From assembly GCF_029011175.1 (NCBI RefSeq), contig NZ_CP118946.1, forward strand, positions 1,116,001-1,180,000: a stretch of 64,000 nt of DNA, written 5' to 3'. The DNA comes from Winkia neuii. Its GTDB lineage: Bacteria; Actinomycetota; Actinomycetes; Actinomycetales; Actinomycetaceae. The position numbers were made by a program, and so were the translations under genes. The notes under the pieces were generated by a model that worked only from the letters and a program-made list of their open reading frames with translations, made no database searches and had not been told where the DNA came from. Position 1 is the first letter of the stretch. Every line of letters starts with the position of its first letter. Of this stretch, positions 20,067-29,878 are shown one piece after another.

Positions 20067-20693
20067 TTAGCGAGAGTAGTATTCGACTACTAGCTGTACA
20101 TCGCAGACGATCGGAACGTCGTCACGCTTGGGGGTCTCCTTCAGCTCGAAGCGCAGCTTCTCAAGAGCAACATCGAGGTAGGAAGGTACCTCAGGCAGGA
20201 CGTCGCGGTGCGAACCGGCTGCTGCAACCTGGAACAGATCCTTGGTTACCGAAGCGGGCTTGACGTGGACAACCTGGCCGGGCTTCACGTGGAAGGACGG
20301 ACGGTCGACGATGCGGCCATCGACCATGATGTGCCTGTGCACAACGGCCTGACGAGCCTGGGCAATGGTGCGAGCGAAACCAGCGCGCAGTACCAGAGCG
20401 TCTAGACGAGTCTCCAGGTAAGCGATCAGGTTATCGCCAGTCTGGCCACCGCGGCGCTTCGCATCAGCGAATGCGCGACGCATCTGGGCCTCACGAATAC
20501 CGTACTGAGCGCGCAGACGCTGCTTTTCCTTCAGTCGGACGGCGTAGTCAGATTCGCTACGACGACGGGCACGACCGTGCTCACCGGGACCGTAGGGACG
20601 CTTTTCAAAGTGGCGCTGAGCCTTGGGAGTAAGCGCAATACCGAGGGCGCGGGACAGGCGAACCTGGCGGCGCGAGCGGTTAGAGTTAGACAT
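20067..20693 (-). CDS. rpsD: 30S ribosomal protein S4
   Basis: Primary 16S rRNA-binding protein of the small subunit, 208 residues. N-terminal [11 protein letters not shown], the YGPGEHG element and the S4 RNA-binding domain ([20 protein letters not shown]...[14 protein letters not shown]) are clear. The N-terminal zinc-finger cysteines are missing, as in the C-minus paralogue type. It has its own leader and terminator, so it is probably transcribed alone. Confidence 0.97.
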   Translation of the reverse strand: MSNSNRSRRQVRLSRALGIALTPKAQRHFEKRPYGPGEHGRARRRSESDYAVRLKEKQRLRAQYGIREAQMRRAFADAKRRGGQTGDNLIAYLETRLDALVLRAGFARTIAQARQAVVHRHIMVDGRIVDRPSFHVKPGQVVHVKPASVTKDLFQVAAAGSHRDVLPEVPSYLDVALEKLRFELKETPKRDDVPIVCDVQLVVEYYSR

Positions 20694-20789
20694 AACCTTT
20701 TCTTTCTGTCGAAGTTATTTGCGTGCTTATGCACGGGGCCAACACATACGGCTAAGACCCCAGTGTTGCGGTAAAGCAACCCCACCAGA

Positions 20790-22124
20790 CTAGCGCATTC
20801 GCAGCATATTGCGAACCTGGGCAAGAGTTTTCCCAATGTGGGATTCATTACCATGGCTAGTTGGCTCGTAGTAGATAGTGCCATCCAAGCCGTCTGGAAG
20901 ATACTGCTGGCCCGCAATTCCCGCGGGATCGTCGTGGGGGTATTTGTAGCCTTTGCCGTGCCCCAGCCCCTTTGCGCCCTGGTAGTGCGCATCGCGAAGA
21001 TGGGCAGGAACGGGCGGGGCCCCTTCCCTTCGTATCTGCGCAATCGCCGAATCAATAGCAGTGATTGCCGCATTAGATTTTGGCGCAAGAGCCACCGCAA
21101 TAGCCGCTTCAGACAGGATAATTCTTGCCTCCGGCATCCCTACGAGCGCTACCGCCTGAGCCGCTGCAACAACTACGGGAAGCAAGCCACGGTCTGCAAG
21201 CCCCACATCCTCGGCAGCCGCAATCATGATCCGTCGGGCAATAAAGCGGGAATCTTCTCCGGCCTCAATCATTCGCGCCAAATAGTGAACAGTCGCATCC
21301 GGGTCTGAGCCCCGCATCGATTTGATAAACGCCGAGATCACGTCGTAGTGCTGGTCTTCGTCATAACGCACTAGGGCTTTGTCGGCACTGACTTCGACAT
21401 CGGCAACCTCTATTGTGGTCCGCTCGTTATCGATCGCTGCCCCTGCCGCAGCTTCCAGCAAAGTCAGAGACCGCCGCCCATCAAAGCCCGCCGTGCGCAG
21501 CAGTAGCTCTTCTGCCTGCTCAGATATGTCGATTTTGCCGCCAAAGCCTCGCTCGTCAGTTAGCGCCCTACGCACTAAAGTCCTCAGATCCCCTTTAGTA
21601 AGAGGATTTAGCGTGAGCAGCAACGACCTGGATAGCAGGGGCGAAATAACCGAAAACGAAGGATTCTCTGTAGTGGCAGCTACCAGTGTCACCCACCTAT
21701 TTTCCACGGCAGGTAAAAGAGCATCTTGTTGAGATTTCGAAAACCTGTGCACCTCGTCCACGAAGAGGACTGTTTCCGCTCCGTTAGATGCCAAATGGTG
21801 CCGTGCCGAATCGATCACCGCGCGCAATTCTTTCACGCCGGCAGACACCGCAGAGACCTCGGTAAAGCGCCGCCCTGACTGCCGTGCAACTAGGTAGGCA
21901 AGAGTAGTCTTTCCAGTTCCAGGCGGCCCCCACAGAATAACCGAGGACACGCCAGATTCTTTAGGCTCTAATAGCCTGCGCAACGGTTGCCCCGGTTTCA
22001 GCAGGTGCCCCTGCCCTACCACCTCGTCAAGCGAGGTCGGGCGCATGCGTACTGCCAGTGGAGAGTTTTGTTCAACGGCCGGAACGCCTACCTCTTCCAT
22101 CCCGCTCGCTTCGAAAAGATCCAT
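20790..22124 (-). CDS. rarA: Replication-associated recombination protein A (MgsA/RarA AAA+ ATPase)
   Basis: Clamp-loader-like AAA+ ATPase acting at stalled forks. 444 residues. Walker [11 protein letters not shown] at about 66-75, Walker [10 protein letters not shown], a sensor 1 stretch [10 protein letters not shown], and a C-terminal tetramerisation domain ending in the GKGYKYPHD region typical of the family. Located downstream of the BCCT transporter with a 9-nt gap, so the two may share a transcript, though their functions are unrelated. Confidence 0.95.
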   Translation of the reverse strand: MDLFEASGMEEVGVPAVEQNSPLAVRMRPTSLDEVVGQGHLLKPGQPLRRLLEPKESGVSSVILWGPPGTGKTTLAYLVARQSGRRFTEVSAVSAGVKELRAVIDSARHHLASNGAETVLFVDEVHRFSKSQQDALLPAVENRWVTLVAATTENPSFSVISPLLSRSLLLTLNPLTKGDLRTLVRRALTDERGFGGKIDISEQAEELLLRTAGFDGRRSLTLLEAAAGAAIDNERTTIEVADVEVSADKALVRYDEDQHYDVISAFIKSMRGSDPDATVHYLARMIEAGEDSRFIARRIMIAAAEDVGLADRGLLPVVVAAAQAVALVGMPEARIILSEAAIAVALAPKSNAAITAIDSAIAQIRREGAPPVPAHLRDAHYQGAKGLGHGKGYKYPHDDPAGIAGQQYLPDGLDGTIYYEPTSHGNESHIGKTLAQVRNMLRMR

Positions 22125-22133
22125 AGTCCTACC

Positions 22134-24170
22134 CTAGCGGAATGGCACTACCGGAGTGTTAGAGCGCTCTTGCATCCTCCAGTACTCCTGGTATCGATCG
22201 AAATGGTCCAACACGTCGTGGATCAGCGCTGATTTCGAATAGCCCATCACGTTGTAGTCCCCATCGCCATTAGGGAGGTGCACTTCCAACCTGGTAGAAC
22301 GTGCTGAAGAGAGCGGCACACCTGCATATACAGCCGCGGGAGTATCTACCGCAAGGATGCGGTAGATGAACTGGTCCGGTCCCGTAAAGGCAGTGAGCTT
22401 CAACCGATCGTAGATTCGGCGATCCTCAACTTCTTCTACCGAATCTGTATCGGCACGTACTACCTCAGAAGAAATTCCTTGCCGCTGCAGCTCCCTGGCA
22501 ATTGTTTCGAGGGCGGGTTGGGCCACGCGGGTGATGTACTTGCTAGCCTGTGCCGGACTAACCTGGTCGAAAGTGCGGGCGAGGCGATCGTGCCAGGATG
22601 CCCCATCCGTACCGGAGCCAGCTACAACATTCCTTGCCGAGTGTTCAAGCATCACTACTTTGGAGCGTTCTTCCCGAAGTGCCTTTGCGAGTCCGATCAT
22701 CACCAGGATCATTACAAAGGCAAATGGCAACCCCATAATGATCGTTGCGTTCTGCAGCGCGTGAATACCCCCTACAACCAGCATTGCAACGGTGAGTACT
22801 CCCACCAGCACCGCCCAGAATATCCTTAGGGAAGCCTTCGCGTCCGATCTGGCGGTTGGTAGGTTAGAGCACAAATTCGCCATCACCAGGGCGCCAGAAT
22901 CAGCAGAGGTAACGTAGAAAAGCAGCCCAACAAAGGTTGCTAGCCCAATAGTAAAGAAGGGCGCCGGGTAAGTTTGCAAGAGCGCGTAAAAACCAGATTC
23001 TGGAACCGCGATCGTATTCCTAGCAAAATCAAGGTTGCCAGAGCGCACCAGATCGATGGCAGCGTTACCAAAGACGGAGATCCAAAGCACCACGTACGAG
23101 AACGGAATGAGCATAGTGCCTATTACGAATTCTCGTAGGCTTCGTCCTCGGGAAATCCTCGCTAGAAACATGCCAATAAAGGAAGCCCAGGCTACCCACC
23201 ATGCCCAGAAAAATAGGGTCCACGCCCCCATCCAGAGCCCCTTGTCCTCATAAGGGAAAGTCTGCATGCTCCTGGATGGGAATGTCTGCACAAAATCCCC
23301 GATGTTGGATGCCATAGCATTTAGCAGAAAGCTAGTCCTTCCAGTAAACAGCACCCATCCAATAAGGAACACCGCTAGAAACACGTTCAGCTGGGACAGG
23401 ATCCTGATCCCCTTATTTACACCGGTCGTGGCCGAAGCGGTAGCCATTATTACCGCGAGCACCACCAGAATGATTTGTACTGGTAGGCCACGGCCCGTCC
23501 CAAAGAGGATGTCCAGCCCAACATTTAGCTGCACTACCCCGATTCCCAGCGTGGTCGCTACCCCAAAGATGGTGCCGAGGATTGCAGCCGAATCAACTAA
23601 GTGTCCAAGCGGACCATCAATACGCTTGCCCAATACCGGGAATAAAGACGAGCGCACCGAAAGGGGCATCTTCCGGCGGTAGGCAAAATATCCCAACGCG
23701 ATCCCCATGAGTGCGTACATCCCCCACCCGGTTATGCCGTAGTGAAAGATCGTCCACACCGGTGCTTCCGCTGCCGCTTGCAGACTCTGGCCTTTTCCCG
23801 AGGGCGGATTCATGTAGTGATTTATGGGTCCGGCCACTGAAAAGAACATGATGTCCGTGCCAATTCCCGCAGCGAACAACATTGCCGCCCAGGAAAACAA
23901 CGAAAACTCCGGTCTTGAGCTTGGGGGGCCTAGACGCACCCGCCCATACCGGGAGAAGCCAAGGTACAGGACAAAGACAATGATCGCACTGGCCAAACAC
24001 ACGTAGAAGGAGCCAAACCACCTGCAAATCCAAGCTACAGCTGTTCCCAGCACCGATCCGGCCTGAACTGGCGCAATAATCGCCCACAGGGCGATCGCTC
24101 CGATGCCTAGTGCCGAACCAATGAATACGGGATAGCTCACTTTTACGTGCCGTATCTGACCGGTGCTCAT
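22134..24170 (-). CDS. BCCT-family choline/betaine/carnitine transporter
   Basis: 678 residues with 12 predicted transmembrane segments. The GIGTDIMFFSVAGP and MGAWTLFFWAWWVAWASFIG stretches are BCCT signatures; the latter holds the Trp-rich substrate box. About 170 C-terminal residues are cytoplasmic, similar in length to the BetT choline transporter. It should import a quaternary ammonium osmolyte with Na+ or H+. Strong SD GGAGGGAAG. No betaine synthesis gene is nearby, so the exact substrate is open. Confidence 0.9.
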   Translation of the reverse strand: MSTGQIRHVKVSYPVFIGSALGIGAIALWAIIAPVQAGSVLGTAVAWICRWFGSFYVCLASAIIVFVLYLGFSRYGRVRLGPPSSRPEFSLFSWAAMLFAAGIGTDIMFFSVAGPINHYMNPPSGKGQSLQAAAEAPVWTIFHYGITGWGMYALMGIALGYFAYRRKMPLSVRSSLFPVLGKRIDGPLGHLVDSAAILGTIFGVATTLGIGVVQLNVGLDILFGTGRGLPVQIILVVLAVIMATASATTGVNKGIRILSQLNVFLAVFLIGWVLFTGRTSFLLNAMASNIGDFVQTFPSRSMQTFPYEDKGLWMGAWTLFFWAWWVAWASFIGMFLARISRGRSLREFVIGTMLIPFSYVVLWISVFGNAAIDLVRSGNLDFARNTIAVPESGFYALLQTYPAPFFTIGLATFVGLLFYVTSADSGALVMANLCSNLPTARSDAKASLRIFWAVLVGVLTVAMLVVGGIHALQNATIIMGLPFAFVMILVMIGLAKALREERSKVVMLEHSARNVVAGSGTDGASWHDRLARTFDQVSPAQASKYITRVAQPALETIARELQRQGISSEVVRADTDSVEEVEDRRIYDRLKLTAFTGPDQFIYRILAVDTPAAVYAGVPLSSARSTRLEVHLPNGDGDYNVMGYSKSALIHDVLDHFDRYQEYWRMQERSNTPVVPFR

Positions 24171-24189
24171 CTTCCCTCCCTAGCGATTA

Positions 24190-24223
24190 AACAGTTTGGG
24201 GCCGACGATTTTTCGCCGGCCCC
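24190..24223 (-). terminator. Terminator-like hairpin after yciO
   Basis: Stem ggggccgac (24198-24206) with gccggcccc (24215-24223). On the minus strand it follows the yciO stop and precedes AAACTGTTTAAT. The U-tract is poor, so termination may be partial. Confidence 0.6.
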
Positions 24224-24228
24224 ACCTG

Positions 24229-24849
24229 CTAACCAATGAAATCTACAGCTCCAGCGCCTTCACGCTTTATTTCCGGGATGCCGCTAGTCACATCTACCAC
24301 CGTGGTAGGCCCTTCCGCCCCACACGGACCATCGATGATCGCATCCAGCAAATAACCGATCTGGTCTCGAATCTGCCAACCGTTTACCTCTGGCTCGCTC
24401 TGCCCAGGCAGTATTAGCGTCGAAGACATCAGCGGTTCGCCTATTTCGTTCACCAAAGCCTGAGTGATCTTATGCTTCGGGATGCGTACCCCCACCGTGT
24501 GCTTCTTGGCATTGAGCATAATGCGGGGGACCTCCTTCGTACCTTTCAAGATGAAGGTATAAGGCCCAGGGGTGAGCGACTTAAGCAACCGGAAAGTCTT
24601 GTTATCCACAATCGTCATCTGCCCGACCTGAGAGAAGTCGTGACAAATCAGCGTGTAATCGTGCTTTGGAGGGAGCTTTCTGATCTTCGCGATCGTGTCG
24701 ATCCCCTGTTTATTTCCAAGCGCACAACCAATCGCGTACCCGGAATCCGTCGGGTAGGCAAGAACGCCGCCAGAGCGAACTACATCGGCAGCCTTCCTAA
24801 TCAGCCGGTCCTGCGGATTTTCGGGGTGGATCTCAAGAAACTGCGTCAA
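24229..24849 (-). CDS. yciO: YciO/Sua5/YrdC-family RNA-modification-like protein
   Basis: 206 residues, the same length as E. coli YciO and matching it along the chain, e.g. FLEIHPENPQDRLI, YPTDSGYAIGC, TPGPYTFILKGTKEVPR, PTTVVD. The KxR/SxN active-site positions of the YrdC fold appear as K-I-R and the SST stretch. Relatives form threonylcarbamoyl-AMP for t6A tRNA modification. YciO members are less well characterised, so the reaction is inferred. It lies 2 nt after aspS. Confidence 0.88.
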   Translation of the reverse strand: MTQFLEIHPENPQDRLIRKAADVVRSGGVLAYPTDSGYAIGCALGNKQGIDTIAKIRKLPPKHDYTLICHDFSQVGQMTIVDNKTFRLLKSLTPGPYTFILKGTKEVPRIMLNAKKHTVGVRIPKHKITQALVNEIGEPLMSSTLILPGQSEPEVNGWQIRDQIGYLLDAIIDGPCGAEGPTTVVDVTSGIPEIKREGAGAVDFIG

Positions 24850-24851
24850 GG

Positions 24852-26636
24852 CTATTCCTCTTCGTCGTCCTCTGGAGTGTAATCAACACCCGTTTCAGCA
24901 CGCTGCTCGTCCGAGATCGGAGCGGGAGCGTCGGTAAGCGGATCCCAGCCGTTGCCGATCTTCGGGAAGGCAATGACATCACGAATCGACGGAGCCTTGC
25001 ACAGCAGGGACACAATGCGATCCCAACCAAAAGCGATGCCACCGTGTGGCGGTGCACCAAACTTGAATGCATCCAGCAGGAAGCCGAACTTCTCCTGAGC
25101 TTCCTCAGGGCCAATCCCCATGACGTTGAAGACTCGCTCCTGCACATCGCGACGGTGAATACGAATCGAACCGCCACCAATCTCGTTGCCGTTACACACA
25201 ATGTCGTAGGCGTAGGCGAGGGCGTTCTCCGGGTCCTTGTCAAAAGTATCCAGGCACTCCGGCTTCGGAGAGGTGAATGCGTGGTGCACTGCCGTCCACT
25301 TCGAGTGGCCGAGCGCAACGTCGCCCTCTTCTTCAGCCTCACCGGTGGGCTTGAACAACGGAGCGTCGACAACCCAAACGAAGGACCAGGCATCCTCGTC
25401 AATCAGGCCGGTACGCTTGCCGATCTCGAGCCTGGCCGCTCCAAGGAGTGCGCGCGACTCAGCGGCTTTACCTGCGGCGAAGAAGATGCAATCACCAGGC
25501 TTTGCGCCCGTAGCCTCGGTCAGCCCATCCTTTTCAGCCTGCGAAATGTTCTTCGCAACGGGACCACCAAGGGTGCCGTCCTCGGCAACAGTGACATAAG
25601 CCAGGCCCTTCGCTCCCCTGGAGCGGGCCCAATCTTGCCACTTATCAAAAGTACGACGCGGCTGGGAGGCGCCTCCCGGCATCACTACGGCACCAACGTA
25701 CGGGTTCTGGAAGACCCGGAACGGCGTGTCCTTGAAGTACTCAGTCAGATCAACTAGTTCCTGCCCAAAGCGCATATCAGGCTTGTCAGATCCGTATTTC
25801 TCCATTGCATCCTTGTAGGTGATGCGCGGAATCGGAGTGGGAATCTGGTAATCGATGAGCGCCCAAATCTCGCGAAGCAGATCCTCGGTAACAGCAATTA
25901 CATCGTCCTGTTCAACGAAGCTCATCTCGCAGTCTAGCTGCGTAAACTCAGGCTGCCTGTCTGCTCGGAAGTCCTCGTCACGATAGCAACGAGCAATCTG
26001 GTAATAGCGTTCCATGCCGGCCACCATCAGCAGCTGCTTGAATAGCTGCGGAGACTGCGGCAGCGCGTACCACGAGCCCGGCTTGAGCCGAGCGGGCACC
26101 ACGAAGTCGCGGGCGCCCTCGGGAGTGGAACGAGTCAACGTCGGGGTCTCAATCTCGACAAAATCATGCGCATCCAGGACTCGGCGAGCAGCCTGGGAGA
26201 CCTTAGAGCGCAGTCGGATCGCATACTGCTGAGACTGGCGCCGCAAATCAAGGTAGCGGTACTTGAGGCGCACATCTTCGCTCACCTGGCCTGCGTCCTC
26301 GGCATGTGCAGAAACTTGGAATGGTAGCGGTGCGGCCGGATTTAGAACTTCAACATCGTCAGCGAATACCTCAATAGCCCCCGTCGGCAGATTCGGATTC
26401 TCGTTGCCCTCTGGACGCTTCTCCACCTTACCGGTGATCTTCACGACAAATTCGCTACGTAGGCCCCTAGCTACCTCTTCGTCGTGGATAACTACCTGGG
26501 CAATACCTGAGGCATCCCGAAGATCGATAAAGGCGACCCCGCCATGATCGCGGCGACGGTCAACCCAACCGGCCAGGGTAACGACCTGGCCGACTAGCGA
26601 TTCGTTCAGCGTACCTATGTTGTGAGTTCGCAGCAC
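24852..26636 (-). CDS. aspS: Aspartyl-tRNA synthetase
   Basis: Bacterial-type AspRS, 594 residues: N-terminal OB-fold anticodon domain ([26 protein letters not shown]), class II catalytic core with FLQ-type [11 protein letters not shown], the bacterial GAD insertion (about 300-420) and motif 3 [11 protein letters not shown]. The start is GTG at 26636 with SD AAAGGA 7 nt away. Actinobacterial enzymes with this layout are often non-discriminating (also Asn tRNA), but this cannot be decided here. Confidence 0.96.
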   Translation of the reverse strand: MLRTHNIGTLNESLVGQVVTLAGWVDRRRDHGGVAFIDLRDASGIAQVVIHDEEVARGLRSEFVVKITGKVEKRPEGNENPNLPTGAIEVFADDVEVLNPAAPLPFQVSAHAEDAGQVSEDVRLKYRYLDLRRQSQQYAIRLRSKVSQAARRVLDAHDFVEIETPTLTRSTPEGARDFVVPARLKPGSWYALPQSPQLFKQLLMVAGMERYYQIARCYRDEDFRADRQPEFTQLDCEMSFVEQDDVIAVTEDLLREIWALIDYQIPTPIPRITYKDAMEKYGSDKPDMRFGQELVDLTEYFKDTPFRVFQNPYVGAVVMPGGASQPRRTFDKWQDWARSRGAKGLAYVTVAEDGTLGGPVAKNISQAEKDGLTEATGAKPGDCIFFAAGKAAESRALLGAARLEIGKRTGLIDEDAWSFVWVVDAPLFKPTGEAEEEGDVALGHSKWTAVHHAFTSPKPECLDTFDKDPENALAYAYDIVCNGNEIGGGSIRIHRRDVQERVFNVMGIGPEEAQEKFGFLLDAFKFGAPPHGGIAFGWDRIVSLLCKAPSIRDVIAFPKIGNGWDPLTDAPAPISDEQRAETGVDYTPEDDEEE

Positions 26637-26739
26637 GTGCTATTCCTTTCTAGTTTGCGACACCGCTAGACAGGCGGGCGCTTCTGTCCTAGGTTAGCGC
26701 GATCTGCATAGTTGACGCGAATGTGCAAATATTGGCCCC

Positions 26740-28089
26740 GTGCCAACGCAAGACAAATTTCCCGCACAGCGCCTCTTCGCAGTGGTTTCTACCAGTGCTT
26801 TCACCATTATCGCGCTCTCTACAATGTCCACAACCGCCATCGCTCCCGTGATTGGACGGGAACTCCATGGCACCCAGTACTTCCCACTGATATTCGGCCT
26901 CTCTGCTGGCATGCAGGTGATCTCCACTGTGCTTGCTGGGGTCTGGGTGGACGCGCGAGGGGCAAAACCGAGCCTGTTGGTTGGCACATGCGCGCTGCTA
27001 GCTTCCCTACTTGGAGCCGGCCTGGCACCAAATATTGCCACTTTTCTTCTTGCGCGAGCACTGGATGGCATTGCCAACGGCCTAGTCCTAGTTCCCCTAT
27101 ACGTTCTGGCTGCCACACTGGTGCACCCAAATCGGCGCGCGGACATGTTTGCGTTGTTCTCGGCTGCCTGGGTTCTTCCCTCCCTCGTCGGGCCAGTGTT
27201 AGCAGGATTTGCTAGTCAAGCATGGGGCTGGAGGGCGACCTATTTGGCACTCGGAATCATCTTTCTTCCGGTCTTACTATTTGCCACTAGGCTGTTCTCC
27301 CACATAGAAAATGCTCATCAGGAAGTCCCTAAGGCCATCCGGAACCGCTCAATGTGGGCGGTAATCGCCGGCGGCGCAGTCGTAATATTGCAGCTCTCGT
27401 CGGCCCTAACCGGCATGGCCAGGCTTCTGGCAATGGTCGCTGGGATTGTTCTTGCCATTATTGGCATAGGCAAAGTTCTTCCGGCAGGTACTCTGTGGGC
27501 TGCCGGCTCCATTCCAGCATGGGTCGGTGCGCGCGGCCTATTTAACGGCTCCTTTATTACCCTGGAGGTATTCATTCCCCTAATGTTGCAAAATACCCGG
27601 GGCTATTCGGTGGGAGCATCAGGATTGGCACTCGCTTTAGGCTCAGCTACTTGGGCTGCGGGTTCATTTCTGGGAGGGCGTTCCTTTGCCAGACCAAGAC
27701 TGGCCACTCTTCCCGTTGCTGGCGCGATTGTGTTGGCCGTTGGCATTGCACTTACTTCCACCGCAGCCTGGCCTAACCTGCCAGCCTGGCTGTTCCTGTT
27801 CGGGTGGGTTATAGCGGGCACGGGCATGGGCATGGCATTTGCTCCCCTATCCGTCCTCGTCCTTGGGAAAGCCCCAAAAGAAGAACAAGGCCTACAAAGT
27901 GCCAACATTCAGGTGGCAGATTCCTTAGGAATGGCCCTGATCATGGGAATAGTAGCTTCACTGATGTCCGTCTTTACTTCCAGCTACGGCCCCGCCCCGT
28001 ACCTGCCAGCACTAGGAGTAGCCTTCTTCTGTACCCTCCTGGCCGCACTATCCTCCTGGCGTGGGCAACGTCATAGTCGCAGGACATAG
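26740..28089 (+). CDS. MFS multidrug-type exporter
   Basis: 449 residues with 12-14 hydrophobic segments, major facilitator fold. Loop 2-3 motif A reads GVWVDARGAKPSL, and the AWVLPSLVGPVLAG stretch resembles motif C of drug:H+ antiporters of the DHA families. Starts with GTG, no clear SD. Divergent from aspS and 58 nt ahead of the RNA helicase, so its promoter lies in 26637-26739. The exported compound is unknown. Confidence 0.85.
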   Translation: MPTQDKFPAQRLFAVVSTSAFTIIALSTMSTTAIAPVIGRELHGTQYFPLIFGLSAGMQVISTVLAGVWVDARGAKPSLLVGTCALLASLLGAGLAPNIATFLLARALDGIANGLVLVPLYVLAATLVHPNRRADMFALFSAAWVLPSLVGPVLAGFASQAWGWRATYLALGIIFLPVLLFATRLFSHIENAHQEVPKAIRNRSMWAVIAGGAVVILQLSSALTGMARLLAMVAGIVLAIIGIGKVLPAGTLWAAGSIPAWVGARGLFNGSFITLEVFIPLMLQNTRGYSVGASGLALALGSATWAAGSFLGGRSFARPRLATLPVAGAIVLAVGIALTSTAAWPNLPAWLFLFGWVIAGTGMGMAFAPLSVLVLGKAPKEEQGLQSANIQVADSLGMALIMGIVASLMSVFTSSYGPAPYLPALGVAFFCTLLAALSSWRGQRHSRRT

Positions 28090-28147
28090 CCATCTAGGTA
28101 GGTTACCGATAGGGTTGAGAGCCGGTCTGAATGGAAGAAAATACTTT

Positions 28148-29878
28148 ATGACTTCAAAAACCTTTGCTGATCTTTCCCTGCCCTCCTATCTTCTAGAAGC
28201 TGTACAGAAACTAGGCTTCGAAAATCCCACTCCTATCCAGGAAGCGGCAATTCCCGCCCTCTTGGCTAAGCAGGACGTAGTCGGCATTGCGCAAACCGGT
28301 ACGGGCAAGACTGCGGCTTTTGGGCTGCCGCTGCTTGCCCATGTAGATGGCGAGGGCGTACAGGCCCTGGTGCTAGCCCCCACCCGTGAGCTCGCGCTGC
28401 AATCCGCATCTGCAATTGGCGCTTTCGCCTCCGCAGCGAAAGACACAAACGTGGTTGCCGTCTATGGCGGTAGCCCCTACGGTCCACAAATCGGCGCTAT
28501 TAAGGCCGGTGCGCAGGTAGTCGTTGGTACTCCCGGCCGCGTCATCGATCTGATTGAAAAGGGTGCTTTAGACCTTTCTGGCGTACGTTTCTTCGTCCTA
28601 GACGAGGCCGACGAAATGCTGCGCATGGGCTTTGCTGAAGATGTGGAAACCATTGCCGGCTCAGTGCCCGATGATTCGGTAACTGCCCTCTTCTCGGCTA
28701 CCATGCCTCCCGCCATTAAGAAGGTCGCACAGACCCATCTAAATGATCCGGTAGAGATCTCTATTGCCCGCCAGTCCACCACTGTCTCGACTGTGCACCA
28801 GACCTACGCGGTAGTTCCTTTCAAATTCAAGAACGTGGCGCTCGCCCGGGTCCTTTCAACCATGGATTCGGGAGCAACTATTGTCTTCGTTCGCACTCGT
28901 CTGGACGCTGAAGAAGTAGCAAATGACATGACGGCGCGTGGTTTTCGTACCGCAGCCATCTCTGGAGATGTTGCCCAGGCCGAACGTGAACGTATTGTCG
29001 AAAGGCTTCGCAATGGCACGCTTGACGTCCTAGTTGCCACTGACGTGGCTGCGCGCGGCCTAGACGTGGAACGCATCGAGCTCGTAGTCAATTTCGATGT
29101 TCCTCGCCAAGACGAAGCTTATGTTCACCGGATTGGCAGGACGGGTCGCGCTGGCCGCGAAGGAACCGCTCTGTCCTTCTTTACGCCGCGCGAACGAGGC
29201 AAGCTCCGCCAAATCGAAAAGCTTACCGGCACCAAGATGGAAGCCGTTCGCGTTCCTTCGCCGCAGCAGGTACGCACCCACAAGGCGCACCAAATTTTGG
29301 ATAAGTTGCCCGAGCGAATTGCCTCTAAGGGACTCGAGCTGTACTTCGGACTTATCGAGGAACTGGCGGAAGAGCAGGGAATGTACATTGCCGACATTGC
29401 TGCAGCCCTACTCGCCCTCGCTGTGGGCGACACCGCCTCCTCTAAAGAGGATATTCGCAGTCGTTCTGGCCATTCGCCTCGGATTCGTCGCGAAGAATTT
29501 GTCGATGAAGACGGCGAGTTCCTCTACGCCGTTTTCGAAGAAGGCCGTGACTCTGGCAAAGACAAGCGTGGCCGCTCCGCCAAGGGTAGGCGCGAGGGCG
29601 GATCACGCCGCAACGGGCATGCGCCAATGCGCGGGGCCAAGCGCTACCGTGTGGAGGTCGGCCGCCGGGACGGGGTTAAGCCAGGATCGATCGTAGGAGC
29701 AATAACCGGCGAATCTGATCTGCGCGGCAAGGATCTGGGGAGAATCGAAATCTTCCCCTCCTTCTCGTTAGTTGAGATCGCTGGCGGCATCTCTGGGACC
29801 GAGGCGAAGCGCATCGGCAAGGCCAAGGTTGCCGGTCGAGCCCTGCGCATTCGTGAGGACCGCGGTCCTAAGCACTAA
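28148..29878 (+). CDS. deaD: DEAD-box ATP-dependent RNA helicase (DeaD/CsdA-like)
   Basis: 576 residues from the ATG at 28148 (MTSKTFADLSLPSYL), where the Q-motif begins; the frame extends upstream to 28061 but overlaps the MFS gene. Motifs in order: GIAQTGTGKTAAFGLP, PTRELALQ, TPGRVIDLI, DEADEML, SAT, VAARGLDVERI, HRIGRTGRAGREG. The C-terminal 75 residues (RYRVEVGRRDGVKPG...) are a DbpA-type RNA-binding domain, after a basic Arg/Gly linker. A role in ribosome assembly and RNA turnover, often cold-related, is expected. Its 3' end overlaps the convergent GTPase gene by 11 nt. Confidence 0.95.
   Translation: MTSKTFADLSLPSYLLEAVQKLGFENPTPIQEAAIPALLAKQDVVGIAQTGTGKTAAFGLPLLAHVDGEGVQALVLAPTRELALQSASAIGAFASAAKDTNVVAVYGGSPYGPQIGAIKAGAQVVVGTPGRVIDLIEKGALDLSGVRFFVLDEADEMLRMGFAEDVETIAGSVPDDSVTALFSATMPPAIKKVAQTHLNDPVEISIARQSTTVSTVHQTYAVVPFKFKNVALARVLSTMDSGATIVFVRTRLDAEEVANDMTARGFRTAAISGDVAQAERERIVERLRNGTLDVLVATDVAARGLDVERIELVVNFDVPRQDEAYVHRIGRTGRAGREGTALSFFTPRERGKLRQIEKLTGTKMEAVRVPSPQQVRTHKAHQILDKLPERIASKGLELYFGLIEELAEEQGMYIADIAAALLALAVGDTASSKEDIRSRSGHSPRIRREEFVDEDGEFLYAVFEEGRDSGKDKRGRSAKGRREGGSRRNGHAPMRGAKRYRVEVGRRDGVKPGSIVGAITGESDLRGKDLGRIEIFPSFSLVEIAGGISGTEAKRIGKAKVAGRALRIREDRGPKH

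Noticed and set aside
20764-20780. Small hairpin gttgc-ggtaaa-gcaac after rarA
   Set aside because: Only five base pairs and no T-run; not convincing as a terminator.
25044-25757. 237-codon plus-strand frame inside aspS
   Set aside because: Antisense shadow of aspS codons; no independent features.
28061-28147. Upstream start of the RNA helicase
   Set aside because: It overlaps the MFS gene; the Q-motif region begins right after the ATG at 28148.
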